From Robiginitomaculum sp. (GTDB lineage Bacteria > Pseudomonadota > Alphaproteobacteria > Caulobacterales > Maricaulaceae): a stretch of DNA of 10,706 nt. Shown piece by piece: positions 4,395 to 10,706 of the stretch. Numbering within the stretch: the stretch's first letter is position 1; every line of letters starts with the position of its first letter. Made by a program: the position numbers and the translations under genes. The stretch lies in contig NVTC01000015.1 of the NCBI GenBank assembly GCA_002732905.1, positions 30,485 to 41,190 of the forward strand, written 5' to 3'. The notes under the pieces are model-generated. The model saw nothing but the letters and a program-made list of their open reading frames with translations, searched no databases and was not told where the DNA came from.

Positions 4395-5447
4395 TTAACT
4401 ATTTGCAGTTTTAGTCGAATTATGTTTCTCGAACATGCCCCAAACACCCTCTTCGCCGTGCCATTCGCCCTGAGAAGCACCTTTAGAATACTCGGTAGAG
4501 CGCGCCTCAAAAAAATTGGCATGCTCAACACCGTTTAGGATTTCCACCAACCACGGTAGCGGATGCTCTTTGATACCGTAAACTATTGGCAGGTCGAGCT
4601 GTTGTAAACGCCAGTCAGCAATATAGCGGATATAGGATTTGATATCCTGGGCTGTCATACCTTCAACCGGCCCCATTTCAAACGCGAGGTCGATAAATTT
4701 ATCCTCAAGTCCGACGACGGTTTTACAACAATCTATAATATCGTCTTTCACCGATTGCGTAACACAGCCAGTTTCGTGGGCAAATGTGTGGAACAATTTG
4801 ATCATGCCCTCACAGTGCAAACTTTCATCGCGGATTGACCAAGTGATGATTTGCCCCATGCCCTTCATTTTATTAAAGCGCGGAAAGTTCATCAACATGG
4901 CGAAGGATGCAAACAATTGTAGCCCTTCCGTAAAACCACCAAACATAGCAATCGAACGAGCAATATCTTCATTGGTATCCGTGCCAAACTCTTGCATATA
5001 ATTATGCTTGGCCGCCATACTCTCATATTCCATAAAGGTAGAAAACTCGGATTCCGGCATGCCAATAGTTTCGATGAGCAAAGCATAGGCCGCGATATGA
5101 ACGGTTTCGATATTCGAGAACGCCGCTATCATCATCTTAAGCTCGGTTGGTTTGAACACCCGGGCATAGTGCTCCATATAATTGTCATTGACCTCAATAT
5201 CACCCTGGGTGAAAAATCGAAAGATTTGGGTCAGCAGGTTACGCTCAGAATCGGTTAGGCTTGTTGCCCAGTCCTTGCAGTCCTCACCGAGCGGCACTTC
5301 TTCGGGCATCCAATGCACTTGCTGTTGCTTTTGCCAAAAATCATAGGCCCACGGATAGCGAAACGGCTTATAGCCAACGGAGGGGGTTAATAATCCCGGT
5401 TTTTCTGCACCAATGATAATAGAACCAGGTTTTTTTGAAATTGGCAT
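4395..5447 (-). CDS. nrdB: Class I ribonucleotide reductase small subunit (NrdB)
   Basis: A 350-residue R2 subunit that generates the radical needed by NrdA to reduce ribonucleoside diphosphates to deoxynucleotides in the cytosol. The dimetal site is visible: Glu114, His117, Glu174, Glu208 and His211, and the radical tyrosine Tyr121 in ETVHIAAY is intact. The first ligand region reads EEVPLGED (49-56) where E. coli has EVDVSRD, so the usual Asp84 position is Pro and a neighbouring Glu (49 or 50) probably coordinates the metal, as described for class Ic-like enzymes; those, however, have Phe in place of the Tyr. Metal identity is open. FFEARSTEYSKG (312-323) is typical of the C-terminal region. 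The start is supported by GGGAGAG a few bases upstream. nrdA is not in the window. A candidate NrdR-box pair lies upstream. Confidence 0.96.
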   Translation of the reverse strand: MPISKKPGSIIIGAEKPGLLTPSVGYKPFRYPWAYDFWQKQQQVHWMPEEVPLGEDCKDWATSLTDSERNLLTQIFRFFTQGDIEVNDNYMEHYARVFKPTELKMMIAAFSNIETVHIAAYALLIETIGMPESEFSTFMEYESMAAKHNYMQEFGTDTNEDIARSIAMFGGFTEGLQLFASFAMLMNFPRFNKMKGMGQIITWSIRDESLHCEGMIKLFHTFAHETGCVTQSVKDDIIDCCKTVVGLEDKFIDLAFEMGPVEGMTAQDIKSYIRYIADWRLQQLDLPIVYGIKEHPLPWLVEILNGVEHANFFEARSTEYSKGASQGEWHGEEGVWGMFEKHNSTKTANS

Positions 5448-5501
5448 TTTTCTCTCCCGTTATACGAATCGTCAGGCAAAGCATGCCCCCAATCCGTAAA
5501 T

Positions 5502-5548
5502 AATCTATATATAGATGTTAGCAATATAAAATCATCCATATCTTGTAT
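5502..5548. promoter_or_regulatory. Candidate NrdR-box pair upstream of nrdB
   Basis: Box 1 (5502-5517) contains CTATATATAG, which matches the core of the NrdR consensus ACACWATATWTWGTGT; the 14 bases 5503-5516 are a perfect palindrome. Box 2 (5533-5548, CATCCATATCTTGTAT) is weaker but keeps C-ATAT-TTGT. The two are 31 bases apart start to start, the spacing typical of NrdR-box pairs. They lie 55-101 bases upstream of the nrdB start, between nrdB and a divergent gene. NrdR represses nrd genes through such pairs. By my count box 1 matches 11 of 16 positions and box 2 matches 10. Confidence 0.45.
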
Positions 5549-5656
5549 TTTCTGTGTAAAACACGCGTGTACGCCTCCGACACTGAAACAACCTACAATA
5601 CTGTATTTCATACTTTGGTTTCTATGTGCTAGGTTATGCAAAAATGGGGAACATAC

Positions 5657-6154
5657 ATGACAAAATTATTAGATTTTCTCTCAAGCACTAGAATTATCAT
5701 CGCGAGCTTGATCATTATGATAGTCATCGGTGTGGTCTTCTCGTTCATGCCGAGATTGGTTGGCGGTGAGCTTTTGGACATGCAAATGTCTGCTATTGAT
5801 GCAAATGCACGGCTGTCTGAAATGAGTAGCTGGCACAAATCTAACCATATTTTTATCACCCTGTTCTTAGATAGTCTTTACCCCCTAGCTTACGGTGGAT
5901 TTCTGGCTGGTATAGCGGCACGGTTCGCCAAGCCCTGGCGCAAGTTCGCCGTCATTCCTGCTTTTGCCACAATCATTGTCGATTTTGCCGAAAACCTAGT
6001 TCAAGTTGTGGCACTGGCTGGCTCGGCAAACATACTCATTTTAAAGAACATCATCACACCTATCAAATTCGGCGGGCTCTTTTTCGCCGCAATACTTGCT
6101 CTCATTCTCTTGCTTATTGCTTTGGTCAAATGGATGCGGAAGCAGTTGAATTGA
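5657..6154 (+). CDS. Unrecognised four-helix inner-membrane protein
   Basis: I do not recognise this 165-residue protein. It has four hydrophobic segments, near residues 9-30, 62-80, 90-112 and 128-153 counting from the chosen start. A polar stretch rich in charged residues lies between the first and second helices. Small or charged residues mark helix 2 (LDSLYPLAYGGFLAGIAARF) and helix 3 (VDFAENLVQ). The C-terminus is basic (KWMRKQLN), suggesting a cytoplasmic end. ATG 5657 is preferred over ATG 5636 because GGGGAA lies five bases before it and because 5636 has no ribosome-binding site. It diverges from nrdB across about 200 bases that include the candidate NrdR boxes, and converges on the 6298 gene. 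No enzymatic motif is seen. Confidence 0.75.
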   Translation: MTKLLDFLSSTRIIIASLIIMIVIGVVFSFMPRLVGGELLDMQMSAIDANARLSEMSSWHKSNHIFITLFLDSLYPLAYGGFLAGIAARFAKPWRKFAVIPAFATIIVDFAENLVQVVALAGSANILILKNIITPIKFGGLFFAAILALILLLIALVKWMRKQLN

Positions 6155-6250
6155 TTGTCAATAAACGTAAATCTGGAAACGTAAATCTGAACGCCAAGCT
6201 TCGACAATCAAAGCAATACAGGTAAGTTTCGAAGATCGGGATGCTTGGTT
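6151..6250. repeat. Nested inverted and tandem repeats between convergent genes
   Basis: The 143-base spacer between two convergent genes contains several overlapping repeats. TTGATTGTC (6151-6159, overlapping the stop codon) pairs with GACAATCAA (6203-6211). The span between them holds a 14-base tandem duplication AAACGTAAATCTGG (6163-6189, second copy 13 bases). CTTCGA (6199-6204) pairs with TCGAAG (6229-6234), and outside it CCAAGC (6194-6199) pairs with GCTTGG (6243-6248). No T-tract makes a classic terminator. It may be a bidirectional 3'-end structure or mutational debris. Confidence 0.4.
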
Positions 6251-6297
6251 GAAATCAAGAGCGGTGCCAGAAATCACGGCAATCTAGTGTTTCTTTA

Positions 6298-7389
6298 CTA
6301 GCGTTTCCAAGTAATGGAAAGTGCAGCAGCGTCCTCATCATAACGGTAATTTTCAGCTTTTGCCTGCCGCTTGTAATATGTCAGAGCTAGATCTGCATCA
6401 CCAATACGGTAACCCACGCCAGCCTGAGCATCACCAATAATAATGCGGTTTTGCAAGTGGAAACCACCGCTGGTCAAACTGCGTACAGAATTAGGGGTAT
6501 AAGACAACGCCTCGGCGTCTGCACCGGCGAAAATATACCATGTATTAGATTTTTCGCCCGAGCCTTCATGCAAATTATCACCTATACGTACCAAAGCTCC
6601 GACAAGCGCACTTTGACTATCATCATCAATACGCAAACCACCATGCGGAGTAAGCTGTAAGTTAAACCCGTTCTTTTTACCTTTTGTGATATTCTTAGCG
6701 TAGCCAAAATCAATCCGGCGGGTCGTGTTAGCACTACATTCCACGGCCGTCCCAAGACACGGTTGGCCACCTAGATCCAACTTGAATACCGATGAATTAA
6801 CATTATCGACGATTGGCATATCGAACAAAGCACCACGTAATGACGAACTGAGATTGATCACACCATCAGAACGTGACGTAACTTCAAGCGGCTTACCAAT
6901 CCTGACAACAGATGTTTCACCTATAGTCAGCAAATCTTCAGTAGACAGCAAATCAGACGGTAAAACATCTGCCTGCATCCGCGGGCTAGTAATGGGTTGC
7001 GGAGGCCTAATACTAGCTGCACTCAATCCGGTTGTCTGTGTTAAAGTCTGTGCGTCCCAGCGGTTGCTTCGCGCACTTCTTAGCCGCTTAATATCTTTAG
7101 GGTTAATCGTGCGAGCCGTAGGTGTTTTCAATACTTCGGGCTGTAAATCACGGGGCAATGCACCAGAAACAGTGACTTCAGGTATTGTTGTGGCAATAAT
7201 TGGCTGGTCTATTTGTGTTTCACTGTCGTCTTGGCTTTGAGCATAAGCAGTGCTTGTTGCGAAAAGTGATACACTTGCACCAACAAGCAAAGCAGTCTTT
7301 AATACTGCTCTCCTCACAGATCTCCTCATAGGGGCATTTCCCCTAAGGTTTAATCCTCTTGGGATACATATGTATCGCTGCTTGAGCAT
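6298..7389 (-). CDS. Exported, probable outer-membrane protein with DUF2219/LpxR-like C-terminus
   Basis: With start ATG 7389 the product has 363 residues. It contains a clear Sec signal peptide, RRSVRRAVLKTALLVGASVS up to TSTAYA|QS. About 150 residues of low-complexity, Pro/Thr-rich sequence follow, with no recognised fold, then a C-terminal part of alternating strands (GFNLQLTPHGGLRID, WYIFAGADAEALSY, FHLQNRIIIGDAQAGVGYRI, AALSITWKR) that resembles the DUF2219/LpxR lipid A deacylase barrel end and finishes in a terminal strand. LpxR's N-terminal catalytic residues are not evident, so enzymatic activity is doubtful. The start is ambiguous: ATG 7389 has AGGAG four bases upstream but leaves a 20-residue basic extension before the signal peptide, while ATG 7329 starts the signal peptide directly but its GGGGA lies inside a hairpin. 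The assignment rests on recall of family pattern. Confidence 0.6.
   Translation of the reverse strand: MLKQRYICIPRGLNLRGNAPMRRSVRRAVLKTALLVGASVSLFATSTAYAQSQDDSETQIDQPIIATTIPEVTVSGALPRDLQPEVLKTPTARTINPKDIKRLRSARSNRWDAQTLTQTTGLSAASIRPPQPITSPRMQADVLPSDLLSTEDLLTIGETSVVRIGKPLEVTSRSDGVINLSSSLRGALFDMPIVDNVNSSVFKLDLGGQPCLGTAVECSANTTRRIDFGYAKNITKGKKNGFNLQLTPHGGLRIDDDSQSALVGALVRIGDNLHEGSGEKSNTWYIFAGADAEALSYTPNSVRSLTSGGFHLQNRIIIGDAQAGVGYRIGDADLALTYYKRQAKAENYRYDEDAAALSITWKR
7329..7345 (-). promoter_or_regulatory. Hairpin sequestering the ribosome-binding site of the alternative start
   Basis: TAGGGG and CCCCTA form six-base perfect arms around CATTT on the plus strand. On the minus-strand mRNA the AGGGG that would serve ATG 7329 lies in the 5' arm and the 3' arm abuts that ATG. 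Such a fold would limit initiation at 7329 and favour ATG 7389, or act as a translational switch. Confidence 0.3.
7363..7376. promoter_or_regulatory. Perfect 14-bp palindrome near the start of the 6298-7389 gene
   Basis: GATACATATGTATC equals its own reverse complement. It sits between the two candidate start codons, so it is either codons 5-9 of the long form or in the 5' UTR of the short form. If the short form is real, it lies in the right place for a dimeric repressor site. It could equally be a chance AT-rich palindrome. Confidence 0.25.
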
Positions 7390-7475
7390 TTTTCTCCTAT
7401 ACACTTCGCACCAAATAATTCGATTTGTTACTATAAACATATAAGCTATGAGCGGGAATCATACCCTAACTTGCA

Positions 7476-7490
7476 TTAAATATGCATTAA
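7476..7490. promoter_or_regulatory. Consensus-spaced CtrA-like box (TTAA-N7-TTAA)
   Basis: TTAA at 7476-7479 and 7487-7490 are exactly 11 bases apart, the full CtrA half-site spacing. They belong to a longer direct repeat, TGCATTAA-N3-TGCATTAA (7472-7490). The box lies 87 bases upstream of ATG 7389 and about 218 bases upstream of uup, so it is more likely to serve the outer-membrane protein gene. AT-rich intergenic sequence raises the chance of a random hit. Confidence 0.35.
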
Positions 7491-7647
7491 TCTCTGCTAA
7501 TGATGCGTTTATGCAACACAATTTTACCTTGATGACTAAAAATATACCCGCCTAAGGACAAGTTTACAAGTAAAATGGATCACAATTGCCTCTCTTTTAA
7601 CAGTAAGCACTCGCAAATTGGCTGATTCTTAATAAAAATGCTTTTTT

Positions 7648-7678
7648 TTGCTGAAAACCCTGTCAACACCCATATAAG
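7648..7678 (+). promoter_or_regulatory. Possible housekeeping promoter of uup
   Basis: TTGCTG (7648-7653) followed after 17 bases by CATATA (7671-7676), or after 19 bases by TATAAG, resembles -35/-10 elements. Transcription would start about 25 bases before the uup ATG. The match is modest. Confidence 0.25.
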
Positions 7679-7707
7679 CCCCTCCAAAAGACATTTTAAA
7701 AAGAAGA

Positions 7708-9531
7708 ATGAAGAAAATAATGGCCCCACCAATTCTCACATTGAAGAATATACACCTGTCCTTTGGCTCAACGCCTTTGCTCGAAGGCGCTGAGTTCACT
7801 GTTGAGCCAGGCGCACGAATGTGCTTGGTAGGGCGTAACGGATCAGGCAAATCTACACTGCTAAAAATCGCAGCAGGGATAATCCAGTCAGACGAGGGAG
7901 AACGGTTTTTAAAGCCGGGTACAACCGTCCGCTATATGCATCAGGAGCCGGATTTGTCGTCGTACGCCAACCTTGCTGACTATATTTCAGGCGGACTTGA
8001 AGGCGCCGACGATGGCTACCGTATCCATTACCTTATGGACGCTTTAGGACTAGACGGGGATGCCGATCCAAAAAATATATCTGGTGGTGAAGCACGCCGT
8101 GCCGCCCTCGCCCGCGCTCTAGCACCTGAACCTGATTTGTTGATGTTAGATGAGCCGACCAACCATTTGGACTTGCCGATTATCGAATGGCTCGAAGGTG
8201 AGTTATCATCCTATAAAGGAGCACTTATTTTAATCTCCCATGATCGACGATTTCTGTCAAAACTGACCCGCGAAACCATTTGGGTGGACAGAGGCGAAAC
8301 CAGGCAGATCAACAAAGGCTTTGGAAGTTTCGAAGACTGGCGTGATAACTTTCTGGAACAAGAGCAACTTGATCGTCACAAATTATCACGCAAAATCGAA
8401 CGGGAACAGCACTGGGTTGTCCACGGTGTATCGGGCCGCCGCAAACGCAATGTCCGCCGGCTCAAGGAACTCGGAAATTTGCGCGATACAAAACGCAATG
8501 AAAAGCAATCCATCGGCAAAGCTAATATTAGTGTCACAAAAGGGCAAACTTCAGGCAAATTGGTCGCTAAGTTAGAGCAAGTCAGCAAAGCTTTTGGTGA
8601 TCGCATTATCATTGATAATTTCTCGACCCGAATTGCCCGTGGTGACCGCATTGGTATTATCGGGCCTAACGGTAGTGGCAAAACCACCCTACTTAAATTG
8701 ATCATGGGGCAGTTGGATGCTGACGACGGCACAATCAAACTTGGCACCAATCTCCAACCATTAGTTCTTGACCAAAAGCGTGAAGGGCTTGAGCCAGAAA
8801 CCACTCTGAAAGATGCACTGACAGGCGGCGGCGGGGATAGTGTTATAGTCGGAGATATACAAAAACATGTCATCGGGTATATGAAAGATTTTCTCTTTTT
8901 ACCGGAACAACAACGCACCCCTATAAGCCGGTTATCTGGCGGGGAACGGGCGCGTTTGGAGTTAGCGCGCGGTCTGCGCCTCCCGTCTAATCTTCTTATC
9001 TTAGATGAACCAACCAACGACCTCGACTTGGAAACATTGGATTTGTTGCAAGAACTAATCGCCGATTACAAGGGCACTGTATTGCTGGTGTCCCATGATC
9101 GAGACTTTCTTGATCGCACCGTAAATTCTGTCATCGCCTTTGAAGGAGATGCACATTGGCAAGAATATGCGGGCGGCTATAGCGATATGATCGCGCAACG
9201 CGGGTACGGCGTTAAAGCAGCAGAGAAAGATCGGCAAAAAACCAGTTCCAGCGGATCAAAATCAAATTCAAATACAGATTCAAATACCGGCAAACCAAAG
9301 CTCAGTTACAAGCATAAATTTGCGTTGGAAACACTGCCAAAAACCATAGCAGCATTAGAGGTTGAACTCGCCAAGCTAAATGCCAAGCTGGAAGATCCTG
9401 AATACTACATCAAAGACCCGGACGGGTTTACACAGACAATTGAAAATCTGGACATCGCCCAAACCAAATTAGAAAAATGTGAAGAGGAATGGCTAGAATT
9501 AGAGCTCCTTCGCGAAACCGCAGAGCAATAA
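7708..9531 (+). CDS. uup: ABC-F ATPase, Uup type
   Basis: A 607-residue soluble protein with two ABC ATPase domains and no membrane segment, the ABC-F plan. Domain 1: Walker A GRNGSGKST (42-50), signature SGGEARRAALARAL (125-138), Walker B LLMLDEPTNHLD (144-155), switch SHDR (177-180). The linker has the Uup-like pattern W-GRRKRNVRRLKEL-LR (236-259). Domain 2: GPNGSGKTT (319-327), LSGGERARLELARGL (409-423), LLILDEPTNDLD (429-440), SHDRDF (462-467). After a Ser/Asn-rich stretch (about 512-528), a charged coiled-coil C-terminal domain (about 530-607) matches Uup, which binds branched DNA and is also linked to ribosome function in E. coli. The start could be ATG 7720 (MAPPIL); both have weak AAGAAG-type ribosome-binding sites. 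It ends one base from the convergent tadG-like gene. Confidence 0.92.
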   Translation: MKKIMAPPILTLKNIHLSFGSTPLLEGAEFTVEPGARMCLVGRNGSGKSTLLKIAAGIIQSDEGERFLKPGTTVRYMHQEPDLSSYANLADYISGGLEGADDGYRIHYLMDALGLDGDADPKNISGGEARRAALARALAPEPDLLMLDEPTNHLDLPIIEWLEGELSSYKGALILISHDRRFLSKLTRETIWVDRGETRQINKGFGSFEDWRDNFLEQEQLDRHKLSRKIEREQHWVVHGVSGRRKRNVRRLKELGNLRDTKRNEKQSIGKANISVTKGQTSGKLVAKLEQVSKAFGDRIIIDNFSTRIARGDRIGIIGPNGSGKTTLLKLIMGQLDADDGTIKLGTNLQPLVLDQKREGLEPETTLKDALTGGGGDSVIVGDIQKHVIGYMKDFLFLPEQQRTPISRLSGGERARLELARGLRLPSNLLILDEPTNDLDLETLDLLQELIADYKGTVLLVSHDRDFLDRTVNSVIAFEGDAHWQEYAGGYSDMIAQRGYGVKAAEKDRQKTSSSGSKSNSNTDSNTGKPKLSYKHKFALETLPKTIAALEVELAKLNAKLEDPEYYIKDPDGFTQTIENLDIAQTKLEKCEEEWLELELLRETAEQ

Positions 9532-9532
9532 A

Positions 9533-10706
9533 TTACCGTATCAAACGTGCACCTTCATCTGAGCGCGGCAAGGTCGGTGGAACACCACCTGTTTCATGGT
9601 CAACATGGACTTGCGTATTGCTCTTGCCTGAAAATTTTAGCCTGTAAGCAATGAATGATGTTGACGGAGATTCCGACACAATCGAATTATCACTACTAAT
9701 GTCTAATGCTTGAGTAGGAAAATAAGCAGTCCCTACAATAGAAAGGCCACCGCCAGTTTCGATAGTACTCACTCCGCTAGGCAGTCTTGATTTTTTGCCG
9801 ACTTTTGGCACATGTGGAACTTGAAAAAACACCAACCCCGCTGTAGCACCAGTATTCGGCGCCCGCAGATTAACCAACGCATTTCTTTCTATTTTCAACC
9901 GAGATTTCTCTTTTAAAACGAATGTCACACGATCTCCAGTAGCCTCTGCACCCTTACTGAAGCCTAATGGACCGCCTTTGATGATATATATACCAGGCAG
10001 GAATGTCACATTCACACCTTTGATCCGCATACCATTGCAATAGGTGCCAAGCTTAAGAACGGCGCCATTGCCAAAAGTATCCGCGGTATCGCCCTTGCCT
10101 TTAACTTTCCCTAAATAGCTATTTGTTGCTCCGGGCGAAATACAAGTACCATCTGCCGGCGGGATCAAATTTGCATAAGGATCAGCTACTTGCGAACACG
10201 CATTTTTTACAAAGGGAGAAAATTGACCTTGGCTAATTCCGGCCACACAAAACGATAGCGCATTTGGCGGCGTGACGACACCTGAAACCATTGCAAATGG
10301 GCTTACTGAATTGACCTGAACGGAACATGCAGGTGCATTAAATATAGCCTGATCTTCAAATTCAAGCGCTCTGTCACCATAAGGATCAAGCGCTAAAACA
10401 CAGACAACGTCAGACCTGGTCAGTTCCGCAGTTGAGTTTTCCGAAACACCTACCGTATCAATACCAACAATCCCGCTTATCATAGTAGGCACTTTTGCTG
10501 TGGCTTCTATCGCAACCAATCCTCGGCCACCACTAACGCTCAGATCAACATCAAGCCCACCGAAATAATTTCTTTCAAACACTTCTTCTGCGTAAGCAAA
10601 CCGTTCACTATTTGACATATTATCAGGTATAACGGCAGCGAGAGCGGCGGCGTCTAAAGCAAAACGCAAACCTACATCCTGCCCGTGTGCGCGGTTAATA
10701 TCCACA
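9533..10706 (-). CDS. tadG: TadG-like pilus-associated protein (N-terminus outside window)
   Basis: The visible 390 codons are the C-terminal part of a TadG-like protein; the frame is open to the window end. The first visible codon, GTG (10705-10703), looks like an internal Val of the usual VD-RA...ALDAAALAA motif, so the membrane helix of about 30-40 residues should lie just outside. VDINRAHGQD and ALDAAALAA (residues 16-24) are characteristic of TadE/G-like Tad proteins. Six Cys are present (102, 127, 153, 170, 188, 223). The C-terminal half, from GTYCNGMRIKG through PGIYIIKGGPL, VTFVLKEKSRL, AGLVFFQVPHV and VGTAYFPTQAL, is a beta-rich, beta-helix-like repeat region common in alphaproteobacterial TadG relatives. 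No von Willebrand A MIDAS motif is visible. It would belong to the Tad pilus outer complex, though its gene is about 6 kb from tadE and is flanked by uup. Confidence 0.82.
   Translation of the reverse strand, partial: VDINRAHGQDVGLRFALDAAALAAVIPDNMSNSERFAYAEEVFERNYFGGLDVDLSVSGGRGLVAIEATAKVPTMISGIVGIDTVGVSENSTAELTRSDVVCVLALDPYGDRALEFEDQAIFNAPACSVQVNSVSPFAMVSGVVTPPNALSFCVAGISQGQFSPFVKNACSQVADPYANLIPPADGTCISPGATNSYLGKVKGKGDTADTFGNGAVLKLGTYCNGMRIKGVNVTFLPGIYIIKGGPLGFSKGAEATGDRVTFVLKEKSRLKIERNALVNLRAPNTGATAGLVFFQVPHVPKVGKKSRLPSGVSTIETGGGLSIVGTAYFPTQALDISSDNSIVSESPSTSFIAYRLKFSGKSNTQVHVDHETGGVPPTLPRSDEGARLIR

Larger units (their letters stand above)
7390..7707. other. Divergent intergenic region, LpxR-like gene and uup
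   Basis: About 318 bases without a gene. It holds the ribosome-binding site of the 7389 start (CTCCT at 7394-7398 on the plus strand), the CtrA-like box at 7476-7490, and a possible uup promoter at 7648-7678. I see no RNA gene, terminator or mobile element in it. Confidence 0.6.

Noticed and set aside
4639..5001. Plus-strand open frame of 120 codons
   Set aside because: It is antisense to the conserved core of nrdB and has no supporting signals.
5561..5570. ACACGCGTGT palindrome as the second NrdR box
   Set aside because: Its centre is 56 bases from box 1 rather than 31-32, and it lacks the ATAT core. The weaker match at 5533-5548 has the right spacing.
5597..5607. AATACTGTATT as a LexA-type operator
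   Set aside because: Alphaproteobacterial LexA sites are GTTC-N7-GTTC, and this short palindrome does not extend to an E. coli-type box.
6284..6301. CTAGT-N8-ACTAG as a terminator of the exported protein gene
   Set aside because: The arms are only five AT-rich bases, they overlap the stop codon and no T-tract follows.
6725..7240. Plus-strand open frame of 171 codons
   Set aside because: It is antisense to the exported protein gene, which has a signal peptide and barrel-like strands; no ribosome-binding site or domain is seen here.
8376..9017. Minus-strand open frame of 213 codons
   Set aside because: It is antisense to uup across its second ATPase domain; the translation is the Arg/Ser/Pro-rich type expected of shadow frames.

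Overview
The window looks like the chromosome of an alphaproteobacterium, probably a marine, Hyphomonadaceae/Maricaulales-like or Caulobacter-like relative. The pilins start ESGATAIEYGLIAALI, close to Caulobacter PilA; the TadE/TadG-like proteins, the short NrdB with an EEVPLGED motif and the alphaproteobacterial-style standalone pilus N-domain protein agree. Base composition looks moderately AT-leaning by eye. The taxon is inferred from protein style only.

Layout. Left block (1-3576): part of a Tad/Flp pilus locus. On the minus strand, read right to left, lie two Flp pilin genes (flp-2, flp-1), each a complete transcription unit with its own promoter box, structured leader and intrinsic terminator, then the prepilin peptidase cpaA/tadV. 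Divergent to these, on the plus strand, are a secreted pilus N-domain protein and two TadE/TadF-type minor pseudopilins. Middle block (3587-7389): a PF13350-type tyrosine phosphatase just downstream of the class I ribonucleotide reductase small subunit nrdB (minus strand), an unrecognised four-helix membrane protein (plus) and an exported, probably outer-membrane protein with a DUF2219/LpxR-like C-terminus (minus). Right block: a Uup-type ABC-F ATPase (plus), meeting tail-to-tail a TadG-like protein (minus) whose N-terminus lies beyond the window edge. The core pilus machine (secretin, CpaE/TadZ, TadA ATPase, TadB/C) is not in the window.

How it works together. CpaA would cleave the Flp pilins, and probably the TadE/F-like pseudopilins, at their G|A or G|V sites; the periplasmic N-domain protein would assist the secretin; TadG would join the pilus-associated surface complex. 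Nucleotide-reductase and ABC-F genes separate TadG from TadE/F, so the pilus locus is dispersed. NrdB, the phosphatase and Uup look like chromosomal housekeeping genes. I see no tRNA, rRNA, CRISPR array, transposase or phage gene.

The most interesting non-coding signals are: the tandem duplication of the whole pilin transcription unit, in which promoter box, leader hairpins and terminator are conserved; a two-hairpin pilin leader whose stems persist while one loop changes from GAAA to UACG; an 11-bp-period half-site motif recurring near the pilus genes (CtrA-like); a candidate NrdR-box pair upstream of nrdB; and a perfect 16-bp palindrome between two pilus genes.
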